A stretch of 64,000 nucleotides of DNA from Beaufortia kweichowensis (GCA_019155185.1 CM032804.1:4002492-4066491); one strand, 5' to 3'. Shown: positions 1 to 14,398, counted from the first letter of the stretch. Notes: a model not told the origin generated them from the letters alone. Made by a program: numbers and translations.

Positions 1-1289
1 TTGTCAGCCTACTCGGGAATCGAGGGCCATTGTCAGAGGTGGGACATTATTGTCCTGAAATTGGGACAAAAAGAGATCCATTAAGGTCTGTGGATATTTA
101 CATATTGGGCCTAGGGAAGGAAAGTCTACCTTTAGTCCATTCCTCTCTGTGAATTTATGTGACGGTGCTGCATGAGTCTATATGAAAGTGAGCAATTGAA
201 AATATGCACCAGCAGCTGTAAAACTGCACATGACGCTAAATGGGGTTAAGCACCTTCCTCAAAGGCACAGTGGTGATAATACAGGATTGGGATTTTAAGA
301 AAGTTTCTGGGTCACCCCTGTTTGGGATTGAAGTGCAACTTTTGCATTATAACTTAGTGGAGCTGCAGTGGGTGTCTGGGGTGCTGTGTGATATGGCTGA
401 AGCAAGCACTGCAAAAAAAAGTATATGGAATGTATATTTAAATAATTTAGTCCTATATTTTATGTCTTGAATTGTCCAGTCTATATACACTAAAATCTAG
501 AGCTTCCACACAACCCTATTTTTGTACCTTGATTGACAAATCAGGCCCCGCCCACGATTCTAAAAATGCTCATTTTAATAATTGAATTAAACAAACTTGT
601 GTAAACTTTCATCTGCCATAAAAATACACAGTATTAAACTTTTGGGAGAGATTTTAGTTTGTCTCTGCTGTTGTTTCTGCAAATGTAACAAGCTTGTCAG
701 GTTCGATTTTATGGAAGAGACCAGGGCAATAAAAGCTGAGAAATATTGTTTGCGGGCAGGATCAGGGAGATATACGACTTGAGAAAGTAAATTTACACAG
801 AGCAGAAAAAATGGGAGCAAAACAAATAGACTTCCTAGCTGAGATGAAATAGTGCATTCAGTATTTCTGTAGAGAGGAGAGTGTGAGAGGAAACTGTTGG
901 AGAAATAAATGCTAAGGTCTGGCAGTATTGAGACAGATGGGAAATATTTGAGGGTGCTGACAAACGATGACAGTAGCAGTGCTTTGAAATGTAGCCCTGG
1001 TGTCACTGTCTCATTAAAATAACCTGAGACATCTAGCATGTTGAAATGTATGCATGTTTTACGTGGATTTGGAATAAAAAATAAACTTGACTGCTGATCT
1101 TTGGGAATACAGAAATGTCCAGTAGTATGCAGATGCAGGTGAAGTGTTGTATAAAGTCAACAGGTAAAAATTAGAGATTTGTACTCTTTCACTGAGATTC
1201 TTTCCACATTAATACGTCTTTTTCTCTTCGTTTTGGTCAACGTAAAAGTTGATAAATTTCAACACAGTCTCTCGGGAGTTCATACGTAT

Positions 1290-1465
1290 TTATGAGGTGG
1301 CTAATTTATACGAATTTGTATGATCTCAGAAACTTCTCTGCCTTCTCTCCAGTGACTTTAGGGTTAGGGGTGGGACTTTATCTAGTCTTTTTTTTAATAA
1401 ATCATATGTTTTTGTGTGATTCACATCGTACAAACTTGTATAAATTAGCCACCTATTAAAATATG
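1290..1465. mobile_element. Palindromic MITE-like element (copy 1)
   Basis: The left end GGTGGCTAATTTATACGAAT (1297-1316) and the right end ACTTGTATAAATTAGCCACC (1434-1453) are near-perfect reverse complements. They enclose about 120 bp that contains TTTAGGGTTAGGGGTGGGAC. No coding capacity. The structure and inner motif recur at 46622-46790. Confidence 0.7.
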
Positions 1466-1504
1466 TACAAATTCCAGATTGAATCTGAAAATAACCTAAA
1501 AAAT

Positions 1505-1600
1505 GTTTTTTTGTCCATACATTGGAAGTCAATGGAGCCCAGTGTTGTTTGGTTACCAACATTCTTCAAAATATCTTTTTTGTGTTTTGCAGAAAAACAC
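1505..1600. mobile_element. Internal fragment of the short inverted-repeat element
   Basis: CATTGGAAGTCAATGGAGCC at about 1520-1539, then GTTTGGTTACCAACATTCTT and TGTGTTTTGCAGAA, match the body of the family seen at 60464-60698. Both ends are missing. Confidence 0.5.
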
Positions 1601-3154
1601 AAGAGCAGTACAAGAGCATAAGTGTTTTGAGATGTTTCATTGTAGATAAGCAGCTTTTGGAAAACGCTTGAAACACTAGTGTGGACGAAGAGCAATTTTA
1701 AACAAAAATTCTGTTTGCAAATATATCTCTGTTAGTGTGGACATAGCCTCAAATGTTCAGGGTTCTGGTGGAATAGTGTTGAGACGGGCTGTAAATAGAA
1801 GGACAGACTGAAGTCATTGTGATTCATATTACACAGTGAGACGGGGAGTCTGACGCTCTGCTAGGCCAGTCTTTCCCTTTGATGTCCTCTGAGGATCTCA
1901 AGTGTTCTCAGATATCACACACCTGACCTCTTTGGAGTGCAGCTGTTCAGTTGTTTAGTTTTAAAGGATAGAAAAAAAGTGTTGTTTTTAGCATCACACT
2001 AATTTTCTGAATTTTCTATAGCTTCTGATTATTCAGAGTTTTGACTTTAAAGTATTCACCCAGAGAGGGTTTGGTGTTGGGCTGCTGATTGTGAAGCTGT
2101 GCTTTCGTGAGTCATGCCTTCCCGGATAAGTGCCATCGTCCTGTCCTGAATGTCAGCACTGTTTTCCATCCACTCTCTCTTCCCTCTCCAACGCTGCTGT
2201 CAAACTACACCTGAGGACACTCTTCTCACCTCAGCTCTGTCATAGTATTTGGAGGGTAGACTGCCATCAGAGAGCTTTTTTAGACTTGGGTTTTAGCTGT
2301 GATGGACACAAACTGTGTGACGGTCTCAGTTTCCCACCGAGTTTGGTTGCGGGCTCATGCGTTATGTTTAAGGATATAGACACCCTCATTAGAAATCAAA
2401 TTATAAAGTAATAAAACCCCCAGAAATAAATGTCTGATGGGTTTTTTTATAGAGAGAAACATCTGAGGGCAGTATATAGAAAGAGTTTATGCTAAAATAA
2501 GATCAGGACGTAACAGTTTTACAGTATATACAGGCAGATAGGGGTATAGGGTTAATGTGAATGAACGTTTTGTGGTGTCATGTCTAGTTTACATTAAATT
2601 ATAAAAGTATGCAGGCTATGCTCTCAATTTATTTTTTCAATGATGTGTTTATCGCAGGTACAGTATGCAGGGTTTATGACTGTTAGGCACACATACAGTA
2701 TGTATTATGGATGGACTCTCTGTTTTATCTTAATATTTTAATGTTACTTGTTGATGTCTTGATTACCCTGATTTAACTTGCTGCTGTATGAAAATAAAAA
2801 GTGCAAAAACAAGTCTAAAGCCCTAAAGTGATTATGTTGTGATAGGTAACAGCAGCAGGGGAAAAGCAGATCCAGACAAATTTGATCAAGTTTGAATATT
2901 ATTTTTTATTTCTTATTCCTTATGCAGAAAAGGTAGATTCCTTATTATAGCATATTTTGATAATTAGATAAACAAAATGCTGCTATTAGATTTACACAGT
3001 TAATGAGTAATGCCTGTTTGATTTGTAAAAAATGAAGCCCAGAAATGAATAGCTAGTTGATTTTTTTCTACCTACACACATATACTCGCATATCACATTT
3101 TAACATACAGTTAGTACACAACAAAGCTGCAGTAAATAATGGTTGTGGTATAGC

Positions 3155-3260
3155 TAAAGAGTTCACCCAATAATGAAAATGTAATGCCAATAATTTACAT
3201 AACTTACCCTCATACCATTTCAGCTGTAGGACATCCTTTCTTTGCTCAAACTCAAAAAAT
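3155..3260. mobile_element. End of the short inverted-repeat element
   Basis: GAGTTCACCCAATAATGAAA at about 3159-3178 is followed by TTACCCTCATACCATTTCAG, then a diverged body. It belongs to the same family as 60464-60698. Confidence 0.5.
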
Positions 3261-3311
3261 TGCTCAAACAATTTCCATCAATTTATAGGTATAGGCCCCA
3301 ACTCTAAAAGG

Positions 3312-3545
3312 CTTCACATGTAAAACCCATTGGATTGTATGTGAAACGTGGTGAAATGTTATTGACATTTTTCACATGTGGACAACATGTTGCAACATTT
3401 TTCACATGTAATCCCCTGTGTTTTACATGAGAATTTACATGGGGTTCACATGAAAGTGTTCCAAACCACGTTTCATGTTTTTTTGCTCGTAACGAATTCA
3501 TTTTTTGATATGTGATCACATGTAAAAAATTAGCAATTCATGTGT
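3312..3545. repeat. CACATG-rich inverted and direct repeat cluster
   Basis: The segment holds many CACATG/ACATGT words. An exact 11-nt inverted pair is TGAAACGTGGT (3342-3352) with ACCACGTTTCA (3465-3475). ACATTTTTCACATGT is directly repeated at 3365-3379 and 3395-3409. It is probably a decayed palindromic mobile element. Confidence 0.5.
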
Positions 3546-4154
3546 TTTTTTGGTAAATTTTCATCGCTCAAAGCCACACTTTTACTGAAGTTTCACTATA
3601 TGCACTTTTCAACTAAACATCTCTGACATTGTCAGAAACCAGAAGCCCCACAGCATCCTGAGCGCTGCGTTCCCACTCGACACTGCTGATTGAAAATCAG
3701 TTCAAATTCAGTTCTCAATGCTATAAGAATGACTGAATATAGGCTTTGGGATGAGAAAAGAAGAATGATTTACATTTTTACTGTAATGAGAAGAGATCCA
3801 TCACACTTTTGTCTTTATTCCCCTAAAGCACGATTAAGCAATAGAAACTGTCAGAATCAAGAGTGTTAGATTAGCTGTACTGCAGCTAAACATCAAAAGT
3901 CTTTTGTTTGTGCTGCTACAAGGCAATACCTTGTTTAGTCTTTTAATAGCGTCTTTGTTCAAAACAACTCAAGGGGAATGTGAGTACTTGTGGCAGAAAC
4001 AAATCTTTACTTTACTAGCTCTGTACTAATGATTATTTCACTTCTGTGACTTCCGAAACGACTGCTTTCAGATTTGTTAAAGCTTTGGAGTGCAAATAAG
4101 GACTAACACACCGGTAAACAAAATAAACATTCACGTTAGATTTAACCTGTATCT

Positions 4155-4224
4155 TCATTCTCTGGGATTCAAACCCATGACCTTGATGTTGCTTGTGTCA
4201 TATGCTGATGCAGTTGAGGTAGTT
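4155..4224 (-). mobile_element. SINE head fragment, minus strand
   Basis: TCTGGGATTCAAACCCATGA followed by CCTTGATGTTGCTTG is the reverse complement of the family's B-box region. The A-box side (GATGCAGTTGAGGTAG) follows. The L2-like tail is absent, so this is a 5' fragment. Confidence 0.6.
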
Positions 4225-7200
4225 TATTAGGTGAAGTGTGTACTGCTTTGAGAATTTGGTCAGGATAATGCATTGTGTCATGACGTCAGGTCAGAGAGGG
4301 CATCTCATAATAGACACCTTTCACTAATGGTCATCTAGAGTGTTTTTCAGCTGTTCTCATGACAACCACTTATTTCTCCTCCTGCATTCTGAGTCTGCCA
4401 AAAAGCGATATAAAAGAAAAAAAATGACTTGTCAGCCCATCTGCAGACACCCCACATGCAATTACTCTCATCCCCAACAACTTCAATTTGGCAATTTTAT
4501 GGAAACATCTTTCAGTTGTTCTATTTTGGGGTCTTAGATGTAAATTTTACCAGAATCTTTCGGAGCACATTGAAACTGCAGTGGTGTTTTAGAGTCGACT
4601 GTTGTGGATGATGATCATAAATTTACACATTTGGAAAGTGAAAGAGCAATGGGTGCATATTGCGAAAAAGAAAAACTTACTGTATTTTATTATTGAATGC
4701 TGCATCCTTGCCTGATTATGATTAAACACTTAGGTTATTTCCCTATTTACTTTAATATTTCATAGTTGAATTCTGTTTTAATCATGACAAACTATTAAGG
4801 TATAAGACTCAATAATTAATATTTGTCAAATTTTTATAATAAAAACATACACAAAAAATTATAAAACTTCTGATGTTAATAATATTTTTTTTAAATACAT
4901 AAAATTAAAAAACAAAAATTAGGATTTAAATGAGATTTAAACAATTAATTAAAAGGTAAAATATATAAAACTGTAGTTCAGATATCAAAGTTATATTTCA
5001 ACAGAATGTTCTTTACATTATGTAGAATGATTTTATGTAGAAAACAGTAAATCACACAAAATTACTTTAGCTGTGTTTTCACTGGCAAAGAAACATATGG
5101 ATAAATTCAAATGTTAAAAAAAGTTTTAATTTAACCCAACTTTTGGGTTTGTGCATATTTCACCCAACGATGAACTGAAACAACCCATCAGAGTGTTTGA
5201 AAAACCTCCAAATACCAGACCAAACACCAAGCCATGGCTTTAAGCATCGTTGCCTACAAGTATACCTATGACGTTAGGAAAACAACAATCTAAGCCTTTG
5301 CACACAATATGAGCATGATGTTGTTCGCAAAGAGCCTGGTACTTGGAATAACAAAAGCCTGTTGCAGGCTCTCCACTCATTTTGCCATGTGGGCTGAACA
5401 CCCACTCCTGTCCAAAATGTGTCATACATGCTGAACTCGCATCCCTCACCAGCACATAAATATTTCAAACAGTCGTCACCGCAACACATTTACCAGCGTT
5501 TCACACAGGCACGTCATGCGTACCAAAGCGTTGCTTTGAAGATGTGAAACAATGTTAAAAAAGCCATCAGAGCCTGAAAATAAACATGGACTGCATAGGT
5601 GATGTAAAAGAAAGACCAAAAATACATATATAGTACATAATTTATTCAATACATAATGCAGTTCACAGAAGACGAATTCACATTATGTGATAAGTGGGAA
5701 TGTATTAACCTGAGGATTAAAATGACTTTAAATCAAAGAGCAGCAGCAGCAGAGGCATACATAACAAAGCTTTAGCAGATGGCATTATGTCCATGATGCT
5801 GAAAAGGTGCATGTGGATGAGAACAATAGTGACTTGACACATTCAATCACCCAAAGGCCCTAGAAAGGTTAAATTAGCATTAAATCTAAAGGATGTTAGT
5901 ATTTTTCCCTTTAGTGCATTAACTGTATGGAGAGAACTAATTCACAGTGGTGGTGATTCACATGTGACTCACTAGCGAGAGAAAGAGAGAAACCAATGTA
6001 ATGAAAATTCAACACACACTTCCATATTTCTCATAGTGGAGCATCGCCACACACGAAAGAGGGTTTAAAAACCTGTTAATTTGCTTTGCAATCCAGATTG
6101 CCTCATCGCTAATAGTCTGTAATTACAGCGCTACCGCAGAACTTGAAGAAAGGTCCCACACATCACTCTTGTTGACTGAGTGATCTAGATGAGCACGCCG
6201 TAGAGGAAAATACGGTACGTGAATATAATTTCACATTTGCTCACAGAATAATTTTAGAGCAGAATAAGTGTGTCAGTAAGATGTCTGCCAATCTGATTCT
6301 AGTCTTGTAGCAAATGACTGCATTATCATTAATAGTGATGATGTAAATGACACATAATCAAGCTGTCATTACCATCGTCAATTCATTATTTCAATTCAGT
6401 GTCATTATCATTACAGCACAGATGCCAATCGTTGATCTGAACTTGTTCCTCCAAATAACCAGCGATGTGCATTCTGGTGATAATCCTTCTGTGTAATTAT
6501 CATTAAGCTCTAAGTTCTGCGTTTTATTAAAATATCACTTTTATTTTAAAAAAATAATATGTTTGTTCTTTTATTTTTGTATTGGTATTTTAAGCTTAAA
6601 AATTTGCTGTACCGTAGCTGCTCTGTGTGCATAGATCAATGCTTTTCGTTTTTTGTTAATAGCCTTTTGGCTATCAATCTAACAACTACCAGGTCTCTGG
6701 GAACAAAACATATTTTTGCCCACTAACCCTGAAATTATGAAAAGGGCTCCCAAAGACAGAAAATCCCCTCCAGAAAGAACAAGAAAACCTTTTTGGTACT
6801 GCTAAAACTAAAGGAGGAAAAGATTCTGTAGCTGGTTGAAGATATTTAACTTCTTTATAGGCTTTAAATAAGGCATGAACCCATGCGACATCAAATCAGC
6901 TGTTTATTATTACAACCACATTTCAGTTTGATATTAATGTAAAAATATATTCGCTGTGTGAAACTTGAGTCAAACTTATTTACAGCATCAACATATTCAG
7001 AATACAGGGATGTGTTGTTTTGAAGTATGCTTTTAAATTCAGTGTTTAAAGCTTTTTAACCTGCTATCTGTTACATACACATAAAAAATGTTTTATTTCT
7101 TATTTCTAGGTATTTTTATAAATAACATTAACATTTTTGTTTTTTTAGTTTATGTTTATTTAATATTTATTTTTGGGTTTTAGACCTTTTCTTTAATATA

Positions 7201-9439
7201 TAGTTTGTCATGATTAAATTAGAATGAAATATTAATGAAATATTAAAGTAAATAGTGGAATAGAGTTTCACTTGAGTTAACAGATTAACTACACAAGGTA
7301 TAGGTATAGGCAATATTAATTTATTCATATAAATAGGATTTTTTCTGTTTTGCTTTGGCGTTAGCAATACATACAAAAGCCGCAGGGGAAATTTCAGGCA
7401 AACTTTGAATAAACTCACTGGGTCAAGGAGATAGCTTTAAATGCTCTGTAAAACTGTGCCATGATATATATAAGGCAGAAGCTCACTCCAAAAAACAACA
7501 CAAATATAATAAACTCTCTGGATGGTGAAGTATGAGCCGAATACATCTCATTTAAAACTGAGCCAGAGATAAGAAAGTCCAATGAAGCAGCTGAAATATG
7601 AGAAAAAAACAATTTCAAAAGAGACAAATGGAATGTGAACAGATGACCAAGGGTGAGAATAATTCCAGTACCCCCTGTGATAAGAAACACCAGAATGACC
7701 CGAAATGACCGCCTCCAGGGCCCAAAGCAGCGAGCGGATGCGTCTCTTACAGCAGGCTTTTTAAAACCATCGCTTCTGTCACAGTATCAAATCTCACGGT
7801 GGAAAATTAAATCTGAGGCTTTCATTACAGTGAGAAAATTATCTCGGTGGGGCTAATTCCACATTCACTTTCCAATGTCAGCAATTCCAGCTCAACATCA
7901 GCAATCTGCTGCCGCATTGCTACAGCAGCAATATTTGAGAGAATGTCCAAAAGGAGCAGGTTTTTCACCGTGCAAGTTTTCTGATTGATGTGCGCGATTT
8001 GAGTGTGAAAAGGCAGAGACCGCTTCTCGCTAGAGAGCAAATCCATCAATGTCGCCTGTCGTTAATACAATCTGTCACAAAGCAAAAGTCCCGCAATGGG
8101 TTTGGGAAGCCGGTGCTGAATAGGAGGTGTCACCGGGCAGCTCTTCTCCTCTAAGTCCCGCACATTGGCCGACAAGATAGGTTCATTGTCACAGTCTGAG
8201 AAGCCTGAAAGGTCAGCTAATGCGAGCGGTGAAAGCGATAGAGGGTAACAGAGGCTGAGAAGGATGGATGATGAAGTCATTTCTCACAGAGATGGAACCA
8301 TAAGCCATATGAACAGACGAATAAAGACTGCAAGTTTAGGGGGAACTTCGCTGAGAAGTAGTGAGATATTTTTAAAGGTTGGAAACCTTTGTGATGGTTA
8401 AAGTCTGAGTGTCTATCTTTAGCATTAAGGATGTAGGATGTAGGGTAGCGGTTTGAATATGGACAAAAATGGAGAAAGGCCAAATCCTTGATTGACATTC
8501 CTATGTGTTTTGCTTGGGATAAGGTAGGATTAGCATTCAAGCTTTTGAGCGGGAATGCCTGAAGTTCTGAAATTGAAAAGTCAGAAACTGATGCACCATC
8601 CAGTCCCCGTGGGCTCGCTGATCCTGCTCAGCACATCCACCAAAACTCAATATGTGAGAATGAAGTTAAGGTGGGGAAACACTGGAATTGTGGGTATTAC
8701 AGATTATTGGCTGCATGTCAACAAAAAGGGATTTACAATGTGTGGAAGTCAGACAATACAAAATAAAAGCTTAAGCATTAAAGAACTTACTAAAAAAAGA
8801 AAGCTATGTATTTTTAATTATTTTCTGACTGGATTTAAGCCGCTCCTGTGCTTAACCAACAGTGACGTGCTTTCGAAATAGACAGGAGCATAAATAACAC
8901 ACGCACACTTGTGCAATTGCAAAACATATTAAAACGCAATGCCGAGGCATCTTAATCAAAAGGAGATTGAAATAATCACTTGACGGGGCTCCAGTGCCTC
9001 TTAAGGAGCACACGCATTTCACACGACATGTTTGCCAAACCCGACAAAGCTGTTATCAGGGTTTCCAGCCCAGCCATCAAAGAACAAGAACAGAATTCCT
9101 GTAACGCAGTTGATGATTTGAAAAATGCAAAAATTTACAATGACTAATAGGTTGGCGTAATCTTACCTTAATATTGAAATGAGAATTATTAGAGACATTT
9201 AAGACAATCAGATCAAATACAGGATGGACACTGCCAATTGACACAGTGAATAAAGGAATATTAGACTATGTTGATTAATAATTGTGTGTTGGATTTTGAA
9301 GGGGAGGTGGAATTTGAATAGTGGGATGGATTTACTGAATAATCTGTGAATTTTGTTGGTTTAAAACAAAAATCAACTGAGGATATCAGTAGCTTCTTTC
9401 TGCTTTGTTTTTCACATCCCTGATTCAAGGATGTGAAGA

Positions 9440-9468
9440 GTATTAAAGTTAGTTACTAACTTTAATAC
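9440..9468. repeat. 29-nt perfect palindrome
   Basis: Two 14-nt arms, GTATTAAAGTTAGT and ACTAACTTTAATAC, flank a single T at 9454. Related half-sites TTAACTAACTTTA and TTAGTTAGTA follow within 45 bp. Confidence 0.85.
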
Positions 9469-12400
9469 TTTAGTTAACTAACTTTATTTTTTTTTAGTTA
9501 GTAAAAAATACCTTATCAATCCACATTACTAGTTTGGATGAAATAGAAGTAGATAAAATACAGTAAGACTTAAATGTATACATGTGCTGTAATGCTCAAA
9601 ATAATTATTTACATTACGATACTACGACCTACATCATTTTTGCTTTACTGTATTTATAATATTATAAACAGTCTTGGCAATCTTATCTTAAACTCGATTT
9701 CTGCAGTGTAAAACATAATTTCAGGTGGTCCTTGTTATACTTCAAACTAAACACACTGTCTCTGTAGAGAAATGTCTTTCAAAAGTTGCACATCCATTAC
9801 CAAACTTTTCTTTTCAGAGCTTATGTTTTAATGCCTTTTCAATTAGTTTATGTAAAATGAATATGAAGTTATAAATCTCAGATAATGATTACTTTTGAGT
9901 TCAGTGCCGACCTTAATTCCAAACGTGGAGATGGCACATTATTTTATTAAATGAAAAACATTTTTCAGAGTTTTCAATCATTTTATTTTAATACTTGACC
10001 ACTAGAAAATCACTCATAGCTGAAATCAAATGAGAACTTCTTGAGCGATGGCAGAACATCTTGGATTGTGAGCGTGTAATGAGTTTATACATTTTACATG
10101 TTCAAAGCGCTTGTCATACACAGAGTATCAAGACTGAATTAAATGTAGACTTCGCTCAGATCCTTGGAGTAAATGACAGCTCATGGTTTATAGAGGACGG
10201 CTGAGAGGGAGGATCAATCTATAGTTTCTGCTCATGAAAGACATCTGTTCTCAAGATCACCTTCACAATCAAACATCATTTACATCTGCTGCAGTGGATC
10301 CCCACAGTGACTGTCATCAATCAAAGTTTAATAAAGAAAAGTGCTGTCATAAAACACATGATGCTTCATCACACAGGCCAGCACTTGGCTGTCTTTGCTC
10401 TACTTGATCATTTTCTACAGTGAAAGCAGGTCAACTGATGGCTTTTTTGTCTGTGTCATGTCATTTTGATTTAGAGGTGGTGCAGGGCAGTGGTCAAGGG
10501 CTAGATGTCATCATTTACTCATACCAATGTTCTTTCAAGTCTGAATAATTTTCTTTTTTTGAAAATTTTGCTGAATGCTGAATCGCTCATACAAATAATA
10601 CAGTACAATGGGCTGTCAAGCTCTCATACAATAGCTTTGAATAAGGAACATTTATTTACCAAAACTTATTTTATTCACTAGAAATTATAGATGAAATCAT
10701 CTAAACCTGTTCTTTCTGTTAGAAGATGTCTGACAGGCATCATTCCACTTAAACCGCATGTTTAATGATTATTAGTGAGCCTTTTATTCTCGATTATTAT
10801 CCAGAGGTCGTTTTCAGAGGATGGAAACATTCTTTCATCTCATCATTTAGGACACAGCTTTGAGAAGCATGAAGGCAGTCTCAGTTCTCCCAACTTCATC
10901 CTCAGGGACACATTGCAGCGTCTTACACATTGATGAGTCATGAAAGGGGAGGTGAGATAATATCTGCACAGTAAGAGAAGATAAAAGTCCAAATTAAGGC
11001 TTACATTACAAATAGTGTTTTTTTTACTAGTAACCAGTTATCTAGAAAAGCAGGCAAATCTCCTGCTGATTAAACACAAATATTATATTATACAGAGTTG
11101 CAGAGCAGCTATTTGTTGACATGCTTATAAAAATCTTTGCTGCCTCAAATGTTTAGGTACAATTTGGCTTTACAAGTTATTTCAACTGTTTTTTAAATCA
11201 GCAAATTAGGTTAAAAAACTGCAACTTATTTTTATAAGTCATAGCCACTCACCACAATATCAAAATTTGATTTGATATCATTATGAATACTATAGATAAG
11301 GCAAAGGGCAAATGAAGGACTAGCTAATAATACTTTTTAAAAGATTCTAGTCAAGTCAACCCTGCAATGTTTGGTCTGCCAGTCACGCAGAACAGATGAA
11401 AGAATACCTGTTCTCCAGTAAACATAATTCCTCCTGTATGTTACCCAAGGCTATGTTCACCCGAAAGACACAACCCACTTCTGATTGTCATCCAGCTGAG
11501 GTTCAACCAACAGAAGAGCTTTAATCCTCAGCAGCCACCTTTACCGTGAGTAATGTGGGACTGAATCCTGGACTATGAATACCTGCTTATCAGCTCTGGA
11601 CCATGCCTGTGTCCATAAAGTCATGCTCCGTGCTTCACAACCATGAGAAAATAATCATGAACAGGGATTTAACCCATATTTTTCAGCATGGCACATGGAG
11701 GTGCTCTACTGTGGTTCAGAATCCCGGATGGATAAAAAGTCATTGTGGAAATGAGGAGGAGATGTTTGTCTGTGCAGGACTGTAGAAATAAAATATTGCA
11801 GTTATTGCACACATAAGCTTGGTAGCATGTATAGAAATAAATTTACAGTACATATTAAAAATAAATTTTATACTGCACTCACTAGTAATGATAGAGATGG
11901 TCTAGTTGGAAAACTGTCTCTTTATCAAGTAGTTTCAGTGGACTTTGCTCTGTAGCACCTGCTAGAGGAAAAATGATCCAATAGTTTATGCCTGGAGCGT
12001 GTTTGTTTTCTCATTTGAGAAAACGCATGAGTCCTTAAGTATAGACATTTGCCCTTTTTACTCCTCACGGGCACACAAAACTTTCCCTGAGTGACAGTAA
12101 TTGTGAAATATTCCACTCTCACAATACCTAATGAAACAGGCACGAAGTTAGCCAGACGCCACTATATCCTGCGGCTCACACCGTTCAGCGGCGGTCTGGA
12201 AAGACGGGCCGAGTCTAATGAGAGAACACAAAGTGAAATATTACTCTGATTAAAGAAAAGAGAAGTTTTGTAAGAGGAGAGCATCTGGCCACTTGGCACG
12301 TCCGCTTCAGAGCTAAACAGATGAGATGGTGATGACCTCCGATAGCCTGGAGAGCGCATGACTGAAATGGTCTCAACATAAGCTATTTACACTTTTCTGA

Positions 12401-12837
12401 AGGCATAGTTTACCTGAAATTGCCATGGAGTGGGAACTGAAGCTTGACAACGAGTTTCATTAAATGTGCTTTTTTCTCATATTACTAAACGGCTCTGATG
12501 ATAACTGTCATATGACAAATGTTTGTGCGTCTGCAGTTTTCCAATAGTCAACAAAGTGCTGCCATATTTCACAGAGTAAGGCCGTGATCATATTATAAAG
12601 TGAAGAGAATTTCTGTCGTGAGCAATATGTAGCAGTTGGGTCAACACTCATAAGTACTTATGAGCCCATCTGTGAGAAAATACACGATACATTAAGGTCA
12701 GGCTTGAGGTCAGGGCTGGCAGGATTCTCCAGAAATTATTTTGAGTCTTCCATGTTCAGTCCAGAATGAATCATGTAGAGTGGGTTGGTTGAACATGGTT
12801 TGCCAAAGCACAACATCACACCTTTTTTTCAGTTTCA

Positions 12838-12880
12838 GTGTGTATACAGTAAAATGTGTCAACTGCTTTGGATAAAAGTA
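12838..12880 (+). mobile_element. SINE tail fragment
   Basis: ACAGTAAAATGTGTCAACTG followed by CTTTGGATAAAAGTATTAAT matches only the 3' tail of the SINE family. No tRNA-like head is present. Confidence 0.45.
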
Positions 12881-14273
12881 TTAATTTAAATTACTAGGTT
12901 GAATCAAATGTCATGTTTTTAAATGATAATTAAGGAATGAAGAGCTTAAGGAGATTATATCACATCTGACGTGAAAGCAATTGATATTCGTATCAAAAAT
13001 AAATATTGGCACTCTCTTCCCTTTGGAAGTGGCTGTGTTTGAAGTCCTCTTAGCAGTGATTAAAATGCCACTAGTCAGTTCAGACACCTGGATTTCTCTC
13101 TTTTCACGACTTATCTCTTGATGCTGGGGATAAAACCATGATTTCAGGGTTTGTCTGGTTAGTTTTAGAAGTTAGACTTTTCTGCCATGGTTCATATGCC
13201 ATGGAGATGAACTGCAATCGTTCAGTCCATGTTTTAAAGACCTTTTTATGAGAAACTTAAATGTAAATAATATATAATATAACATATTGTATAAGCTATA
13301 TTGAGTTGAAAAGCTGAAATATTGTGAATATTTATTAGTCACTTTTTGTTACTTTCCTTTCTGTTTTATGCTAAATTATGTTATATATTAAGAAATTAAT
13401 ATTTCATCCACAGTCATCATTGAACAATGCTATAATTGTAACAATTGTAACATTAAACATGAACATTCATTGTTCCATATATTCACTTTTAGTTTTATAT
13501 CAGTAAGCTGCTGGCATAAAGGAAATGTGGTGAATCCACAGACCTATCAGAATGCTGTTCATGTTTTTGTCTCTTTTGAGGGTGAAATGTCAGGTTTAGA
13601 CCGGCAGCCAAGCGAATGTAACAACAGAAATCATTCTCTGAACACAACATTATATTGTCTATCATATGCAGTAGACTCTAATAAAACTGCAGGCTTGCTT
13701 GTCAACAGCTTCCTTACGTCACAAGTCTCACAAAGAGAAGCATTCAAGTCTTATTTCAAAGTTTCTCGATCCATTCAAATGATGAAATTCTCAAAAGCAA
13801 CCTGCTGCGAGAGCCACTGCGAGTCTACATCTATGCCACAATTGGCTAGAAATCACATTGATTTTTATTACTTTAACACCAATTAAATCAATGTGCAGAA
13901 TTTATGAGCAAAATCACAGTTTTATAGGCTGTGAACCAAATAGCTTGGTGTTGACTGAAGGTCTTTATGACCTTTGCTTGCGAAAGTCTGTGAAATGTAT
14001 TTATACATTAATGCACATTTGTGTAGTTCATGACTGACCTGCTGTGTTTTCATTTAGAGCTGCGGACTATGACCTCTGGTAAATCTACCCTTTTAAATAG
14101 AAACGTTTAAAAACTATTTTGAGTAATACAAACTCCAAGTCCACTATTATTGTTTTGGTTATATCACGTGTTAATTCTATACACATGCATGATGTCACCA
14201 TTTTAAGAGATTGGCATTTTTGTGGTTTTACGAAAATAAAGGTATGGTTTTTAAAAACCTTTTTTTCAAAAGT

Positions 14274-14398
14274 CTACATTTACGCAAGTGGCAGACGCTT
14301 TTATCCAAAGCAACTTACATTGTATTTTACTATGCATTTCTTTTTTAGTACAGTATATGCAATCCCTGGAATTGAACCCATGACCTTGGTGTTGCTCT
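14274..14398 (-). mobile_element. SINE copy, minus strand, head truncated
   Basis: Read on the + strand, this is the reverse complement of the family: GGCAGACGCTTTTATCCAAA (tail) at 14291-14310, then TCCCTGGAATTGAACCCATG and ACCTTGGTGTTGCT (B-box side). The A-box end is missing. Confidence 0.78.

Noticed and set aside
587..1039. 150-codon open frame on the minus strand
   Set aside because: No domain, no homology I recognise, low-complexity serine/leucine-rich translation, and no splice or promoter context. Consistent with chance.
13470..13886. 138-codon open frame on the plus strand
   Set aside because: Translation has no recognisable family or motif, and the frame lies in AT-rich intergenic DNA with no supporting signals.
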